From: Alphaproteobacteria bacterium
GTDB taxonomy: Bacteria > Pseudomonadota > Alphaproteobacteria > DSM-16000 > Inquilinaceae
Assembly (NCBI GenBank): GCA_028284045.1
Contig: JANQSN010000049.1
Coordinates: 1 to 64,000 of the forward strand
Direction of reading: 5' to 3'
DNA: 64,000 bases
In this document: one piece after another, positions 46,645-55,335 of the stretch
How the letters are laid out: each line of letters starts with the position of its first letter
How positions within the stretch are numbered: the stretch's first letter is position 1
Program-made: the position numbers and the translations under genes
The notes under the pieces: model-generated
Seen by the model: the letters and a program-made list of their open reading frames with translations, nothing else
Databases searched by the model: none
Told to the model about the DNA's origin: nothing

Positions 46645-47367
46645 ATGGGCACGGTGGTCGACCTGAAGAGCCTGATCGATAGGGAGGGCGGGGTGGCGCG
46701 CAGCCCCAGCCTGGCGGAGGACGCGGCCAGCCGGCTGCGCGAGATGATCCTCTTGGAAAGGCTGCCCGCCGGCATGGCGCTGCCGGAACGCGATCTGGCC
46801 GAGGCGCTGGGCGTCAGCCGAACCCCGATGCGCGAGGCCATCCGGCTGCTGGCGAATGAGGGGCTGGTCTCCTACACCCCGTCCCGGCGGCCCTTCGTTG
46901 CCGACCCATCGCTCGACGAGATCAACGATTGCCTGCGCGTCCAGGGCGCGATGGAGGCCCTGGCCGGCGAATGGGCCTGCCAGTTGGCGACCGACGAGGC
47001 GTTGGCCGGGATCGCCGCCATCAACCTGTCCATCGCCGAGGCGGCGGATGCGGAAGCCAAGCTGCAGGCGTTTCGGCGCGACATGCAGTTCCATTGCGCC
47101 ATCGTCGCCGCGGCCCAGAACAAGGCGCTGGCCGAGACCCACAAGACGTACAACGCGCGGCTGTGGCGCGTACGCTTCCTGTCGTCCCAGCGCCCGCAGG
47201 GGCGCGAGGACACGCGGCGCGAGCATCTGGAGATCGTCGAAGCGCTGACCGCCCGCGACCCGCACCGGACCGCCACGGCCCTGAAGAACCACCTGCGCAC
47301 GGCGGAGAAGAACATTGCCGCCGCCGTGGCTGAGCGCGCCGAACGCAACCGGGAACTGACGCGATGA
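46645..47367 (+). CDS. GntR-family regulator, FCD subfamily
   Basis: A 240-residue regulator. The winged helix includes LREMILLERLPAGMALPERD near residue 30 and ALGVSRTPMREAIRLLANEG near 54. The FCD effector domain follows, with LRVQGAMEALAGEWACQLAT, FRRDMQFHCAIVAAAQNKAL and the metal-binding His in DTRREHLEIVEAL. Effectors of this subfamily are carboxylates. It lies within the catabolic operon between the DapA-like and PdxA-like genes, overlapping the latter, so it probably autoregulates through the palindrome at 41283-41298. Confidence 0.9.
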   Translation: MGTVVDLKSLIDREGGVARSPSLAEDAASRLREMILLERLPAGMALPERDLAEALGVSRTPMREAIRLLANEGLVSYTPSRRPFVADPSLDEINDCLRVQGAMEALAGEWACQLATDEALAGIAAINLSIAEAADAEAKLQAFRRDMQFHCAIVAAAQNKALAETHKTYNARLWRVRFLSSQRPQGREDTRREHLEIVEALTARDPHRTATALKNHLRTAEKNIAAAVAERAERNRELTR

Positions 47368-48386
47368 CGCGACCGAGACTGGCTATCGTGCCCGGCGATC
47401 CCTCCGGCATCGGGCCGGAGCTGATCGCCAAGCTTCTCCAGGACGACGGCGTACGCGACGCGGCCGACATCCTGCTGGTCGGCGACGGCCATCTTTGGCG
47501 GCAGGGCGCCGAACAGGCCGATCTAGCCTTGGATCTGAACACGCTGCCCGAAGAGCGGATCGGCGATTTCGAGGGGCTGGCCCATCTGGAGATGCAGACC
47601 ATCGACCCCGCCGATGTGCGCATCGCGGAGGTGACGGCGGCGGGCGGCACCACATCCTTGCGCTGCCTCGACAAGGCGATGGACCTGGCGCAGGGAGCCC
47701 AAGTCGACGGCATCCTGTTCGGCCCGTTCAACAAGGCGGCGATGACCGAAGCGGGCCTCGATGCCGAAGACGAGCACCGCTACATGGCCCGCTATCTCGG
47801 CTTCACCGGCTATCACAGCGAAATCAACGTCCTCGACGACCTGATGACGACCCGCGTGACCAGCCATATCGGGCTGAAGGAGGTGGTCGCCCATATCGAC
47901 GAGGCGGGCGTTTGCCGCGCCGTCGATCTCGCCCACGACACCCTGACGAAGGCGGGCCGCGCGCGGCCGCATATCGCGGTCGCCGCGCTCAACCCCCATG
48001 CCGGCGACAACGGCAAGTTCGGGCGGGAGGAGATCGACATCCTCGAACCCGCCGTGCGCGCCTGCCAGGCGCGCCAGATGCAGGTAACCGGCCCCTGGCC
48101 GTCCGACACTGTGTTCCTGAAGGCCAAGCGCGGCGAGGTGGATGCCGTGGTCACCATGTATCACGACCAGGGCCAGATCGCGATCAAGCTGATGGGCTTC
48201 GACCGCGGCGTCACCGTGGCCGGCGGCCTGCCGATCCCCATCGCCACGCCCGCCCATGGGACGGCCTTCGATATCGCCGGCCAGAACAAGGCCAATGTCA
48301 GCGCCACCCGGCAGGCCTTCGACCTGCTGGTCCGCATGGCCACCACGCATCGCGCCGATCGTCTGGCGCAAGAGAGCCCAAGATGA
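47364..48386 (+). CDS. PdxA-family 4-phospho-hydroxyacid dehydrogenase
   Basis: A 340-residue metal-dependent beta-decarboxylating dehydrogenase. PGDPSGIGPELIAKLL near residue 10, PFNKAAMTEAGLDAEDEHRY near 118 and NPHAGDNGKFGREEIDIL near 210 with the metal His are all PdxA motifs, as is VVTMYHDQGQIAIKLMGFDR near 263. True PdxA serves vitamin B6 synthesis, but copies inside sugar-acid operons (PdxA2 type) oxidise 4-phospho-threonate or -erythronate. The catabolic context supports the latter, though the DUF1537-type kinase that normally accompanies PdxA2 is absent here. Its start overlaps the GntR gene and its stop overlaps the next gene. Confidence 0.83.
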   Translation: MTRPRLAIVPGDPSGIGPELIAKLLQDDGVRDAADILLVGDGHLWRQGAEQADLALDLNTLPEERIGDFEGLAHLEMQTIDPADVRIAEVTAAGGTTSLRCLDKAMDLAQGAQVDGILFGPFNKAAMTEAGLDAEDEHRYMARYLGFTGYHSEINVLDDLMTTRVTSHIGLKEVVAHIDEAGVCRAVDLAHDTLTKAGRARPHIAVAALNPHAGDNGKFGREEIDILEPAVRACQARQMQVTGPWPSDTVFLKAKRGEVDAVVTMYHDQGQIAIKLMGFDRGVTVAGGLPIPIATPAHGTAFDIAGQNKANVSATRQAFDLLVRMATTHRADRLAQESPR

Positions 48387-49888
48387 GATTGACCGGACAC
48401 CACCTGATCGCCGGCGACTGGGTCGGCGGTGCGGCGACGTTCGCGTCGCAGCCGGCCCATGGCGACGCCCACAGCTTCGCCATCGGCACCCCCGCCCATG
48501 TCGATGCGGCGGCGGCGGCGGCGGACGCCGCGTTCGAGACCTATGGCTGGTCGCGCCCGGCCGACCGCGCCCGCTTCCTGCGCACCATCGGCGAGGAGAT
48601 CGAGGCGCGCGGCGGCGCCATCACCGAGATCGGCACCCAGGAGACCGGGTTGCCCGCCGCGCGCCTGGAGGGCGAGCGCGCCCGCACCGTGGGCCAATTG
48701 CGCCTGTTCGCCGACCATATCGAGGCGGGCGACCATCTCGACCGGCGCCACGATCCCGCCCTGCCCGACCGCACGCCGCTGCCGCGGCCGGACCTGCGCC
48801 TGATCCAACGGCCGATCGGGCCGGTGGCGGTGTTCGGAGCCTCCAACTTCCCGCTGGCCTTCTCCACCGCCGGGGGCGATACGGCGGCGGCGCTCGCCGC
48901 CGGCTGCCCGGTGGTGGTCAAGGGCCACTCGTCCCATCCGGGCACCGGTGAGATCGTCGCCGACGCGATCGCCGCCGCCGTCCGGGCGACCGGCATGCCG
49001 CCCGGCGTCTTCTCGCAGATCCAGGGCGGCGACCGCGCGGTCGGCACAAGGCTGGTGCAGCATCCGCTGATCCGCGCGGTGGGCTTCACCGGCTCGCTGG
49101 CGGGCGGACGGGCGATGTTCGACCTGTGCGCCCGGCGGCCGGAACCCATTCCGTTCTTCGGCGAACTGGGCTCGGTCAACCCGATGTTTCTGCTGCCGGC
49201 GGCGATGGCGGCCCGTGCCGATGCGATCGCCCAGGGCTGGGCGGCCTCACTGACCATGGGAGCGGGGCAGTTCTGCACCAATCCCGGCATCGCCATCGTC
49301 GTCGACGGCGCCGATGCCGACCGGTTCGCCGCGGCGGCGCAAGCCGCCCTCGGCCGGATCGATGCCCAGACCATGCTGACCGACGGCATCGCCGATGCCT
49401 ATCGCGCCGGCACCGCCCGCATCGCTGCCGGGACCGGCGTCCGCGAGATCATCGGGACGGCCTGCGAGACCCGCCGCGCCGCGCCCTACCTGTTCACCGT
49501 GTCGGGCGACGCCTGGCTCGCCGACGAGGCGCTGCAGGAGGAGGTGTTCGGCCCGCTGGGCGTCATCGTGCGGGTGCGCGACGGCGACCAGATGCGCGCC
49601 TTGGCCCGGGCGATCCAGGGCCAGCTCACCTGCACGGTCCATATGGACGACGCCGACACCGACGCCGCCCGCCGGCTGGTGCCGCTGATCGAGCGCAAGG
49701 CCGGGCGGCTGCTGGTCAACGGCTTCCCGACCGGCGTGGAGGTCTGCGATGCGATGGTGCATGGCGGCCCCTATCCGGCCTCGACCAATTTCGGCGCGAC
49801 CTCGGTGGGGACGCTGTCCATCCGCCGCTTCCTGCGCCCGGTCTGCTACCAGAACATGCCCGTCGGGCTGCTGCCGGAGACCGTCTGA
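48383..49888 (+). CDS. Aldehyde dehydrogenase, 2-oxoglutarate-semialdehyde type
   Basis: A 501-residue member of the NADP-dependent alpha-ketoglutaric semialdehyde dehydrogenase group. Motifs: VAVFGASNFPLAFSTAGGDT near residue 148, KGHSSHPGTGE, FGELGSVNPMFLLP near 257 with the Glu, and MGAGQFCTNPGIAIVV near 289 with the nucleophilic Cys. The late FPTGVEVCDAMVHGGPYPAS and STNFGATSVGTLSIRRFLRP are hallmarks of this group. It would make 2-oxoglutarate from the semialdehyde, ending the sugar-acid route. The start overlaps the PdxA-like stop (ATGA). Confidence 0.87.
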   Translation: MRLTGHHLIAGDWVGGAATFASQPAHGDAHSFAIGTPAHVDAAAAAADAAFETYGWSRPADRARFLRTIGEEIEARGGAITEIGTQETGLPAARLEGERARTVGQLRLFADHIEAGDHLDRRHDPALPDRTPLPRPDLRLIQRPIGPVAVFGASNFPLAFSTAGGDTAAALAAGCPVVVKGHSSHPGTGEIVADAIAAAVRATGMPPGVFSQIQGGDRAVGTRLVQHPLIRAVGFTGSLAGGRAMFDLCARRPEPIPFFGELGSVNPMFLLPAAMAARADAIAQGWAASLTMGAGQFCTNPGIAIVVDGADADRFAAAAQAALGRIDAQTMLTDGIADAYRAGTARIAAGTGVREIIGTACETRRAAPYLFTVSGDAWLADEALQEEVFGPLGVIVRVRDGDQMRALARAIQGQLTCTVHMDDADTDAARRLVPLIERKAGRLLVNGFPTGVEVCDAMVHGGPYPASTNFGATSVGTLSIRRFLRPVCYQNMPVGLLPETV

Positions 49889-49981
49889 GATCCTGTTCGG
49901 CGCCCTCCGCCACAGGGGGCGCCTCGGCTTGCCGACCCGCAACGCCAAGACAACAAACGTGGCCATGGAGGAAAGAGTAGA

Positions 49982-50944
49982 ATGAAGAAGCTCATGACGG
50001 GTGTCGCCGCGGCGGCGTTGTCCTTGGGCGCGCTCGCCGGGGCGCCGGCGCTTGCCGACTACCCCGAACGGCCGGTCACGATCATCGTGCCCTGGGGGGC
50101 CGGCGGCGGCACGGATACCATCATCCGCATCTTCGCCATCGGGTTCGAGGAGGCGATGGGCCAGCCGATCAATGTGGTCAACCGCACCGGCGGCTCCGGC
50201 GTGGTCGGCCATTCCGCCATCGCCAATGCCGGCGCCGACGGCTACACGCTGGGCGCCTGCACCTCGGAGATCACCTATTTCGACACGATCGGCCTGGCGC
50301 CGATCACGCCGGACAGCTTCGACCTGATCTCGCGGCTGGCGGAGATCCCGGCCGGTGTGACGGTGGCGGCCGACAGCCCCTTCACCTCGGTCGAAGAGGT
50401 CGTCGACGCGGCCGCGGCGGGCGACCTGACCTCCTCGGGCTCCGGCCTCGGCGGTCCGTGGCATATGGCGGTCGCCGGCATGATGCGCGAGGCGGGCGCG
50501 GCGGTGGACACCGTACGCTTCATCCCGTCCCAGGGCGGGGCACCGGCGCTGCAGGAGCTGGTGGCCGGCAGCATCGATATGTTCACCGGCTCGCCCATCG
50601 AGGCCCGGGCGCTGGCCAGCGCCGGCGAGGTAACCATTCTCGCGATCATGTCCGAGGAACGCTCCCCAGCCTTCCCCGACGTGCCGACGCTTGCCGAAAG
50701 CGGGATCGACTGGGCGCTGAGCAACTGGTTCTCGCTGTGCGCGCCGGCCGGCTTGCCCGATGATGTCAAGGCCACCATCGAGGCGGCGGCGGCGGAGGCA
50801 CACGCCTCCGACGCGGTGCAGGAGGCGCTGGGCGAGCGGGGCATCACGCCGTTGTTCGACGGCTCGGAGGGCTTCTCCGCGTTCGCCGCCGAGTTCGCGG
50901 GCGAGGCGGCATCGCTGCTGACCGATCTCGGCATCGCCGAGTAA
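49982..50944 (+). CDS. Tripartite tricarboxylate transporter binding protein TctC, copy 2
   Basis: A 320-residue Bug-type receptor with Sec signal MKKLMTGVAAAALSLGALAG and cleavage near ALADYP. The mature part opens YPERPVTIIVPWGAGGGTDT and has NRTGGSGVVGHSAIANAGAD, then QGGAPALQELVAGSIDMF, typical of the family. It is clearly diverged from copy 1 at 41369, so the two transporters probably take different ligands. A terminator-like hairpin follows it, before tctB copy 2. The ribosome site GGAGGAAAG stands shortly upstream. Confidence 0.92.
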   Translation: MKKLMTGVAAAALSLGALAGAPALADYPERPVTIIVPWGAGGGTDTIIRIFAIGFEEAMGQPINVVNRTGGSGVVGHSAIANAGADGYTLGACTSEITYFDTIGLAPITPDSFDLISRLAEIPAGVTVAADSPFTSVEEVVDAAAAGDLTSSGSGLGGPWHMAVAGMMREAGAAVDTVRFIPSQGGAPALQELVAGSIDMFTGSPIEARALASAGEVTILAIMSEERSPAFPDVPTLAESGIDWALSNWFSLCAPAGLPDDVKATIEAAAAEAHASDAVQEALGERGITPLFDGSEGFSAFAAEFAGEAASLLTDLGIAE

Positions 50945-50952
50945 GGACGGCA

Positions 50953-50989
50953 CGGGCGCCGGCCGGCTGGCCCGGTCGGCGCCCGTTTT
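50953..50989 (+). terminator. Stem-loop with T-run between tctC and tctB, copy 2
   Basis: CGGGCGCC (50953-50960) pairs with GGCGCCCG (50978-50985), the loop region GGCCGGCTGGCCCGGTC can extend the stem, and TTTT follows directly. It looks like a partial terminator placed after the binding-protein gene so that TctC is made in excess over the membrane parts. Confidence 0.6.
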
Positions 50990-50994
50990 CGCCC

Positions 50995-51453
50995 ATGAAG
51001 CTCAACGATCGCCTGCTGGGCGGGATCGCAATCCTCGCCGGGATCGCCGTGATCGCCGGGACCCTGGGCTTTCGCGAGATCCCCGGCCAGCAATTCGGCT
51101 CGGCCTTCTTCCCGCGGCTGATCGGGGCGGCGCTGATCCTGACCGGCGTCGCGCTGATGGCGAGGCGGGCGGACGGCGCCTGGCTGACGGTCAGCCGGCT
51201 TTCGCGGGGCAGGGCGGGGCTGAAGGTCGTTTCGGTCTTCGCCGCCGTGCTTGTCTGGGTATTGGTCTCCCCCGTGCTCGGCTTCATTGCCACCACCGCG
51301 CTGTTGATCGCGCTGTTGATCGTGGTTGCCGGGGGCCGGCCGGTGGCGGCGTCGCTGACCGGTGTCGGCATGGCGTTGGTCCTGCATCTCGTCTTCGCCG
51401 TTCTGTTGCGCGTGCCGCTGCCGTTCGGGGTGATCGAACGGATGATGTCGTGA
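50995..51453 (+). CDS. Tripartite tricarboxylate transporter small membrane protein TctB, copy 2
   Basis: A 152-residue membrane protein. LGGIAILAGIAVIAGTLGFR forms the first helix, then FGSAFFPRLIGAALILTGVA, the most conserved TctB segment, then two more helices including VVSVFAAVLVWVLVSPVLGF. It matches the usual TctB length and topology better than copy 1. Its stop overlaps the GTG start of tctA copy 2 (GTGA). Confidence 0.88.
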   Translation: MKLNDRLLGGIAILAGIAVIAGTLGFREIPGQQFGSAFFPRLIGAALILTGVALMARRADGAWLTVSRLSRGRAGLKVVSVFAAVLVWVLVSPVLGFIATTALLIALLIVVAGGRPVAASLTGVGMALVLHLVFAVLLRVPLPFGVIERMMS

Positions 51454-52934
51454 GCGTGCTGCTCGAAGCGCTCGCCCTGGTGCTGCAACCGGGCGTGATC
51501 GGCACGGTCCTGGTGGCCAGCCTGATCGGCATCACCATCGGCGCCATTCCCGGCCTGACCGCGGTCATGGGCGTGGCGCTGCTGATCCCCATCACCTTCT
51601 TCATGGACCCGGTGCCGGCGATCGCGGCGATCGCCGCGCTGGCGGCGATGGCGATCTTCGCCGGCGACGTGCCCGGCACGCTGTTGCGCATTCCCGGCAC
51701 CCCGGCTTCGGCCGCCTATGTCGAGGATGGCTATGCCATGACCCGGGCCGGGCGGCCGGAACGCGCGCTCGGCCTGTCCATGGTGTCGGCCTGCATCGGC
51801 GGGACCATCGGTGTCCTGTTGTTGATGCTGGCGGCGCCGCTGCTCGCGCGGTTCGCCACGAACTTCTCGTCCGTCGAGTATTTCTGGCTGGCCATTCTGG
51901 GCCTGAGCTGCGCGGCGGTGATCTCGTCGGGCTCCGCGCTGAAGGGCATCCTGTCGGTGCTGTTCGGCCTGTGGGTGGCGATGATCGGGATCGACACCGT
52001 CGCCGGGCAACCGCGCTATACCTTCGGGTCGGTGGAGCTGATGGGCGGCGTCAGCTTCATTCCCGCGATGATCGGGATGTTTGCGCTGCCGGAAGTGCTG
52101 CGCAACATCACGGCCCAAGCGCAGGAGCGGCATCCGCCGGTCATGGGGCCGATCTTTCCGGGCCTGGGAACGACCCTATGGCGGCGGCGCGCCAATGTGC
52201 TGCGCGGCGGCCTAACGGGCTCGCTGATCGGCGCCTTGCCGGGGGCCGGCGCGGACATTGCCGCGTGGGTTGCCTATGCGGTGGCCAAGCGCCGCTCCAA
52301 GACGCCGGAGAAGTTCGGCCAGGGCCATGACGAAGGGATCGTCGAAGCCGGCGCGGCCAACAACGGCGCGCTGTCCAGCGCCTGGGTGCCGACGCTGGTG
52401 TTCGGCATCCCCGGCGACAGCATCACCGCCATCGTCATCGGCGTCCTGTACCTCAAGGGGCTGGAGCCCGGGCCGATCATCTTCATCCGCACGCCGGAGC
52501 TGGTCTACGCCATCTTCCTGGCCTTCCTGCTGGCCAACCTGCTGCTGATCCCGTTCGGCTGGGCGATCATCAAGGCGTCGCGCCAGTTGCTGCGGGTGCC
52601 GTCGGCCTATTTCACGCCGGTCGTGCTGGCCTGCTGCATCGTCGGCAGCTTCGCCATCAACAACACCGCCTTCGGGGTGCTGACCATGCTGGCCTTCGGC
52701 CTGGTCGGCTGGTTCTTCGAGGAGAACGGTATCCCGCTCGCCCCGGCTATCCTGGGCATCGTTCTGGGCGGGGTGCTGGAGTTCAACTTCGTCACCTCGA
52801 TGCTGATCTCCCAGGGCGACGTCATGGTCTTCTTCTCGCGCCCCGTCGCGATCCTGCTGGCCGTCGCGGTGGCGCTGGCGTGGACGGTGCCGATCGTTCG
52901 GGCCTTGCGGGCGCGGCGCACGGCCAGATCATGA
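51450..52934 (+). CDS. Tripartite tricarboxylate transporter large permease TctA, copy 2, GTG start
   Basis: A 494-residue permease starting at a GTG that overlaps the tctB stop. GAIPGLTAVMGVALLIPITF near residue 32 is the first family motif, FAGDVPGTLLRIPGTPASAA near 70 the second, and VPTLVFGIPGDSITAIVIGV near 312 the repeat in the second half. About eleven membrane segments are visible. It pairs with TctB and TctC copy 2, and its stop overlaps the start of the lactonase gene, tying the transporter to that enzyme. Confidence 0.93.
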   Translation: MSVLLEALALVLQPGVIGTVLVASLIGITIGAIPGLTAVMGVALLIPITFFMDPVPAIAAIAALAAMAIFAGDVPGTLLRIPGTPASAAYVEDGYAMTRAGRPERALGLSMVSACIGGTIGVLLLMLAAPLLARFATNFSSVEYFWLAILGLSCAAVISSGSALKGILSVLFGLWVAMIGIDTVAGQPRYTFGSVELMGGVSFIPAMIGMFALPEVLRNITAQAQERHPPVMGPIFPGLGTTLWRRRANVLRGGLTGSLIGALPGAGADIAAWVAYAVAKRRSKTPEKFGQGHDEGIVEAGAANNGALSSAWVPTLVFGIPGDSITAIVIGVLYLKGLEPGPIIFIRTPELVYAIFLAFLLANLLLIPFGWAIIKASRQLLRVPSAYFTPVVLACCIVGSFAINNTAFGVLTMLAFGLVGWFFEENGIPLAPAILGIVLGGVLEFNFVTSMLISQGDVMVFFSRPVAILLAVAVALAWTVPIVRALRARRTARS

Positions 52935-53818
52935 AGATCATCGACGCCCATCACCATTTTTGGGACCCGGACGCGAACTATCACCCCTGGTTGCGCGACG
53001 AGCCGATGATCGCCTTCCGATACGGCGACTATGGGCCGATCCGCCGGCGCTTCCTGCCGGAGGACTACGACCGGGTCAGCGCCGGCTGGGACGTCGCGGC
53101 GACCATCACCATGGAAGGGGAATGGGACCCGGCCGATCCGGCCGGCGAGGCGCTGTGGATGCAGCGGCTCGCCGACAGCCAAGGACGCCCCGCCGCCCAT
53201 GTCGCCCAGGCCTGGCTGGACCGGGACGATCTGACCGCCGTCCTGAAGACCTATGCGGACCTGCCCCTCGTTCGCTCGGTGCGCCACAAGCCGCGGGCCA
53301 ATCCGCGGCCGGGCGGTCCGCCGGGCGGCATGACCGACGTCGCGTTCCGCGACGGCTTCAAGCGGCTCGGCGACCACGGCCTGGCCTTCGACCTCCAGAC
53401 GCCCTGGTGGCATCTCCACGAGGCCGTCGACCTGGCCGCCGCCAGCCCGCAAACCCCGATCATCCTCAACCATGCCGGGCTGCCGGCGGACCGGTCGGAA
53501 AGCGGGTTGGCGGTGTGGCGTACGGCGATCGCTGCCTTTGCCGCCTTGCCCCAGGCGCGCATCAAGATCTCCGGCCTCGGCCTTCAAGGCGGGCCATGGC
53601 GGATCGACCACAACCGCGAGATCATCCGCACCTGCATCGACACTTTTGGTGCCGAGCGGGCCATGTTCGCGTCGAACTTCCCGGTCGACGGCCTGTGCGG
53701 ATCGTTCGACACGATCTATTCGGGGTTCAGGTCGGTCGCCGAGACGTATGCGCCGGCCGCCCAAGCGCAGCTTTTCTGGAGGACGGCGGCCGAGACCTAC
53801 CTCTCGACGGGGACCTGA
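52931..53818 (+). CDS. Amidohydrolase-family sugar lactonase
   Basis: A 295-residue member of the COG3618 branch of the amidohydrolases, which includes L-fuconolactone and L-rhamnonolactone hydrolases. DAHHHFWDPDANYHPWL near residue 5 holds the first metal His pair, VRHKPRANPRPGGPPGG lies near 118, FDLQTPWWHLHEAVDL near 153 the next His, PIILNHAGLP near 178 and ASNFPVDGLCG near 249 the later ligands. It would open a sugar lactone to the acid used by the dehydratase encoded upstream. It is the last gene of the operon, overlapping tctA copy 2 by four bases. Confidence 0.8.
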   Translation: MKIIDAHHHFWDPDANYHPWLRDEPMIAFRYGDYGPIRRRFLPEDYDRVSAGWDVAATITMEGEWDPADPAGEALWMQRLADSQGRPAAHVAQAWLDRDDLTAVLKTYADLPLVRSVRHKPRANPRPGGPPGGMTDVAFRDGFKRLGDHGLAFDLQTPWWHLHEAVDLAAASPQTPIILNHAGLPADRSESGLAVWRTAIAAFAALPQARIKISGLGLQGGPWRIDHNREIIRTCIDTFGAERAMFASNFPVDGLCGSFDTIYSGFRSVAETYAPAAQAQLFWRTAAETYLSTGT

Positions 53819-53864
53819 CGCGCGGGCGCCCTTGCGCCGATGCGCAGCCGTTGCCGGTCTTAGA

Positions 53865-54149
53865 TCAGTCCAGGGCGGCGAACTGCCATTTCGGGGCGCC
53901 GCAATCCGGGCAGAACCAGCCGCCCGGCAGGTCCTGGAAGCGCGTGCCGGGCGGGAAGCCCCGGTCCGGATCGCCGACCGCGGGATCGTAGACGTAAGGG
54001 CTGCAATCCGGCTCCACGCAGATGTAGCGTGAGTCGGGGTTGTCCGAATAGACGGGTTCCCGAGCCGCCGCGGCCGCCGGCAGGGTGAGCACGCTCGTCG
54101 CGGCAAGCCGTAGCAGTTGGCGGCGGGTCGGGGTGAATTGGGGCTGCAT
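53865..54149 (-). CDS. Rubredoxin-like protein with Tat signal
   Basis: A 94-residue protein. The N-terminus [20 protein letters not shown] is a twin-arginine signal, followed by a rubredoxin domain: [19 protein letters not shown], then [20 protein letters not shown] and DCGAPKWQF. The second metal pair is the normal CPDC; the first is CX4C rather than CX2C. All four cysteines are present, so iron binding is likely but with altered spacing. Start MQPQFTP is preferred because GGAG stands six bases upstream. An exported rubredoxin is uncommon; the role is probably electron transfer in the periplasm or at the membrane, with an unknown partner. Confidence 0.82.
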   Translation of the reverse strand: MQPQFTPTRRQLLRLAATSVLTLPAAAAAREPVYSDNPDSRYICVEPDCSPYVYDPAVGDPDRGFPPGTRFQDLPGGWFCPDCGAPKWQFAALD

Positions 54150-54262
54150 CGCCATCTCCGGATGCGGGATCGCCGGGTCGTATCCACGCCCCATCGTCCT
54201 GCCGCAGACGCGCGCCCGCCGCGATGCGCTGCGTCAAGCCGCGCGCAACCGTCATCATAATT

Positions 54263-55231
54263 TCATCGACCGGGCGGGGTGCCACCGGCGAAGAAGCTGA
54301 TGACGGCGTAGCGCCGGCCGGCGGTGACCGGGCGAACGGCGTGCAAGAGCGCGCAGGAGAAGACGACCGCCCCGCCGGCCAGCGGCGCATAGCGCTCCGG
54401 CCCGTATTCCGGGAAGACGAGATCGCCGCCCGCATAGCCGCCGGTATTGAGGTTGATCGTCAGCGCATAGCGGCGATGGGCGGCATCGGGCGTCGTGTTG
54501 TCGCGATGTGGCGAGAAATGGCCACCCGTTTCGCCATCGTATCGAACGATCTTGAAGGCCTCGTGGCGGGTCAGCGGAAAGTAGAAGGCGCGGGCCAGCT
54601 CCGGCACCAAGCGCCGCGCCAGGGCGGCGGTCAGCGCGCCGGCCAAGGCCGGATCGCGGAGCGTGTGGTCCTGACGGATCTTGGCGGTGGGGTCGGCCAC
54701 CAGCCCCGGCTTGCCGTCCACCGGTCGCAGCATGCCAGAGGCTGTGTTGTCGGCGTCATGCGCGGCGATCAGCGCCTCGCAGAGATCCGGCGCCAGCACC
54801 CCGGGCACGATCAGCACCGGCGCGGTTCGGCCGACCGTCGTGGGCTCGTCCCAAGCCAGCGCGGCGAGCCGTCCGGCGGCGGCGGACAGCGTGCCGGCAT
54901 CGGTTGCGTCGACGATCTCCACGACCCTGAGCGCGGGGTCGAGCACGAACGCGACGGCCGGCGCGTCGGCGTCGCCGACAAGATGCCGGGTCACCGCCCC
55001 ATCGCTGTCGACCAGGTCGTCGCTCTCGGCGGTCGCGTCGCCCGGCGCCAGCAGCCGCACCACCGTTCCATCAGTCTTGGGCACGGATGCTGCGCCCGAC
55101 CCGACGATGAGAAGGACAGGACGTCCGCAATAGGTCTCATAGAAGCCGACCGCGCGGCCGTTCGGGTCGCGGCGGGTGAAGTCGATCAGGCGGTCGCCCG
55201 GTGCCGGGCTTGGCGGTCGCGCGTCCGGCAT
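54263..55231 (-). CDS. 2OG-Fe(II) oxygenase with N-terminal peroxiredoxin-like domain
   Basis: A 322-residue two-domain protein. Residues 1-120 resemble a thioredoxin-fold/AhpC-type domain (PAPGDRLIDFTRRDPNGRAV, FYETYCGRPVLLIVG), with one Cys near 35 but no CXXC. Residues 135-322 are a prolyl-4-hydroxylase-type dioxygenase domain: GGHFSPHRDNT near 236 supplies the His and Asp iron ligands, HAVRPVTAGRRYAVISFF near 295 the second His and the Arg for 2-oxoglutarate. It would hydroxylate an unknown substrate, perhaps a protein side chain. It lies downstream of phoX, but a strong terminator separates them. Confidence 0.82.
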   Translation of the reverse strand: MPDARPPSPAPGDRLIDFTRRDPNGRAVGFYETYCGRPVLLIVGSGAASVPKTDGTVVRLLAPGDATAESDDLVDSDGAVTRHLVGDADAPAVAFVLDPALRVVEIVDATDAGTLSAAAGRLAALAWDEPTTVGRTAPVLIVPGVLAPDLCEALIAAHDADNTASGMLRPVDGKPGLVADPTAKIRQDHTLRDPALAGALTAALARRLVPELARAFYFPLTRHEAFKIVRYDGETGGHFSPHRDNTTPDAAHRRYALTINLNTGGYAGGDLVFPEYGPERYAPLAGGAVVFSCALLHAVRPVTAGRRYAVISFFAGGTPPGR

Positions 55232-55263
55232 CGGCGATATCCTCCAACAGAACGCTGGGTTGG

Positions 55264-55305
55264 AAAAAAAGAAAGGGGGTGGCCCGTTTCCGAGCCACCC
55301 CCTTT
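55264..55305 (-). terminator. Intrinsic terminator of phoX
   Basis: AAAGGGGGTGGC (55272-55283) and GCCACCCCCTTT (55294-55305) form a perfect 12-bp stem around a ten-base loop. On the minus strand the stem is followed by a C-T7 run (complement of 55264-55271). This is a textbook rho-independent terminator placed 30 bases after the phoX stop. Confidence 0.9.
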
Positions 55306-55335
55306 AAGGGGAAAACGTCGATCGATGAAAGGCGC

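Noticed and set aside
47364-48386. Annotation as vitamin B6 biosynthetic PdxA.
   Set aside because: No other B6 genes are near and the gene overlaps its catabolic neighbours at both ends, so a PdxA2-like role is more likely.
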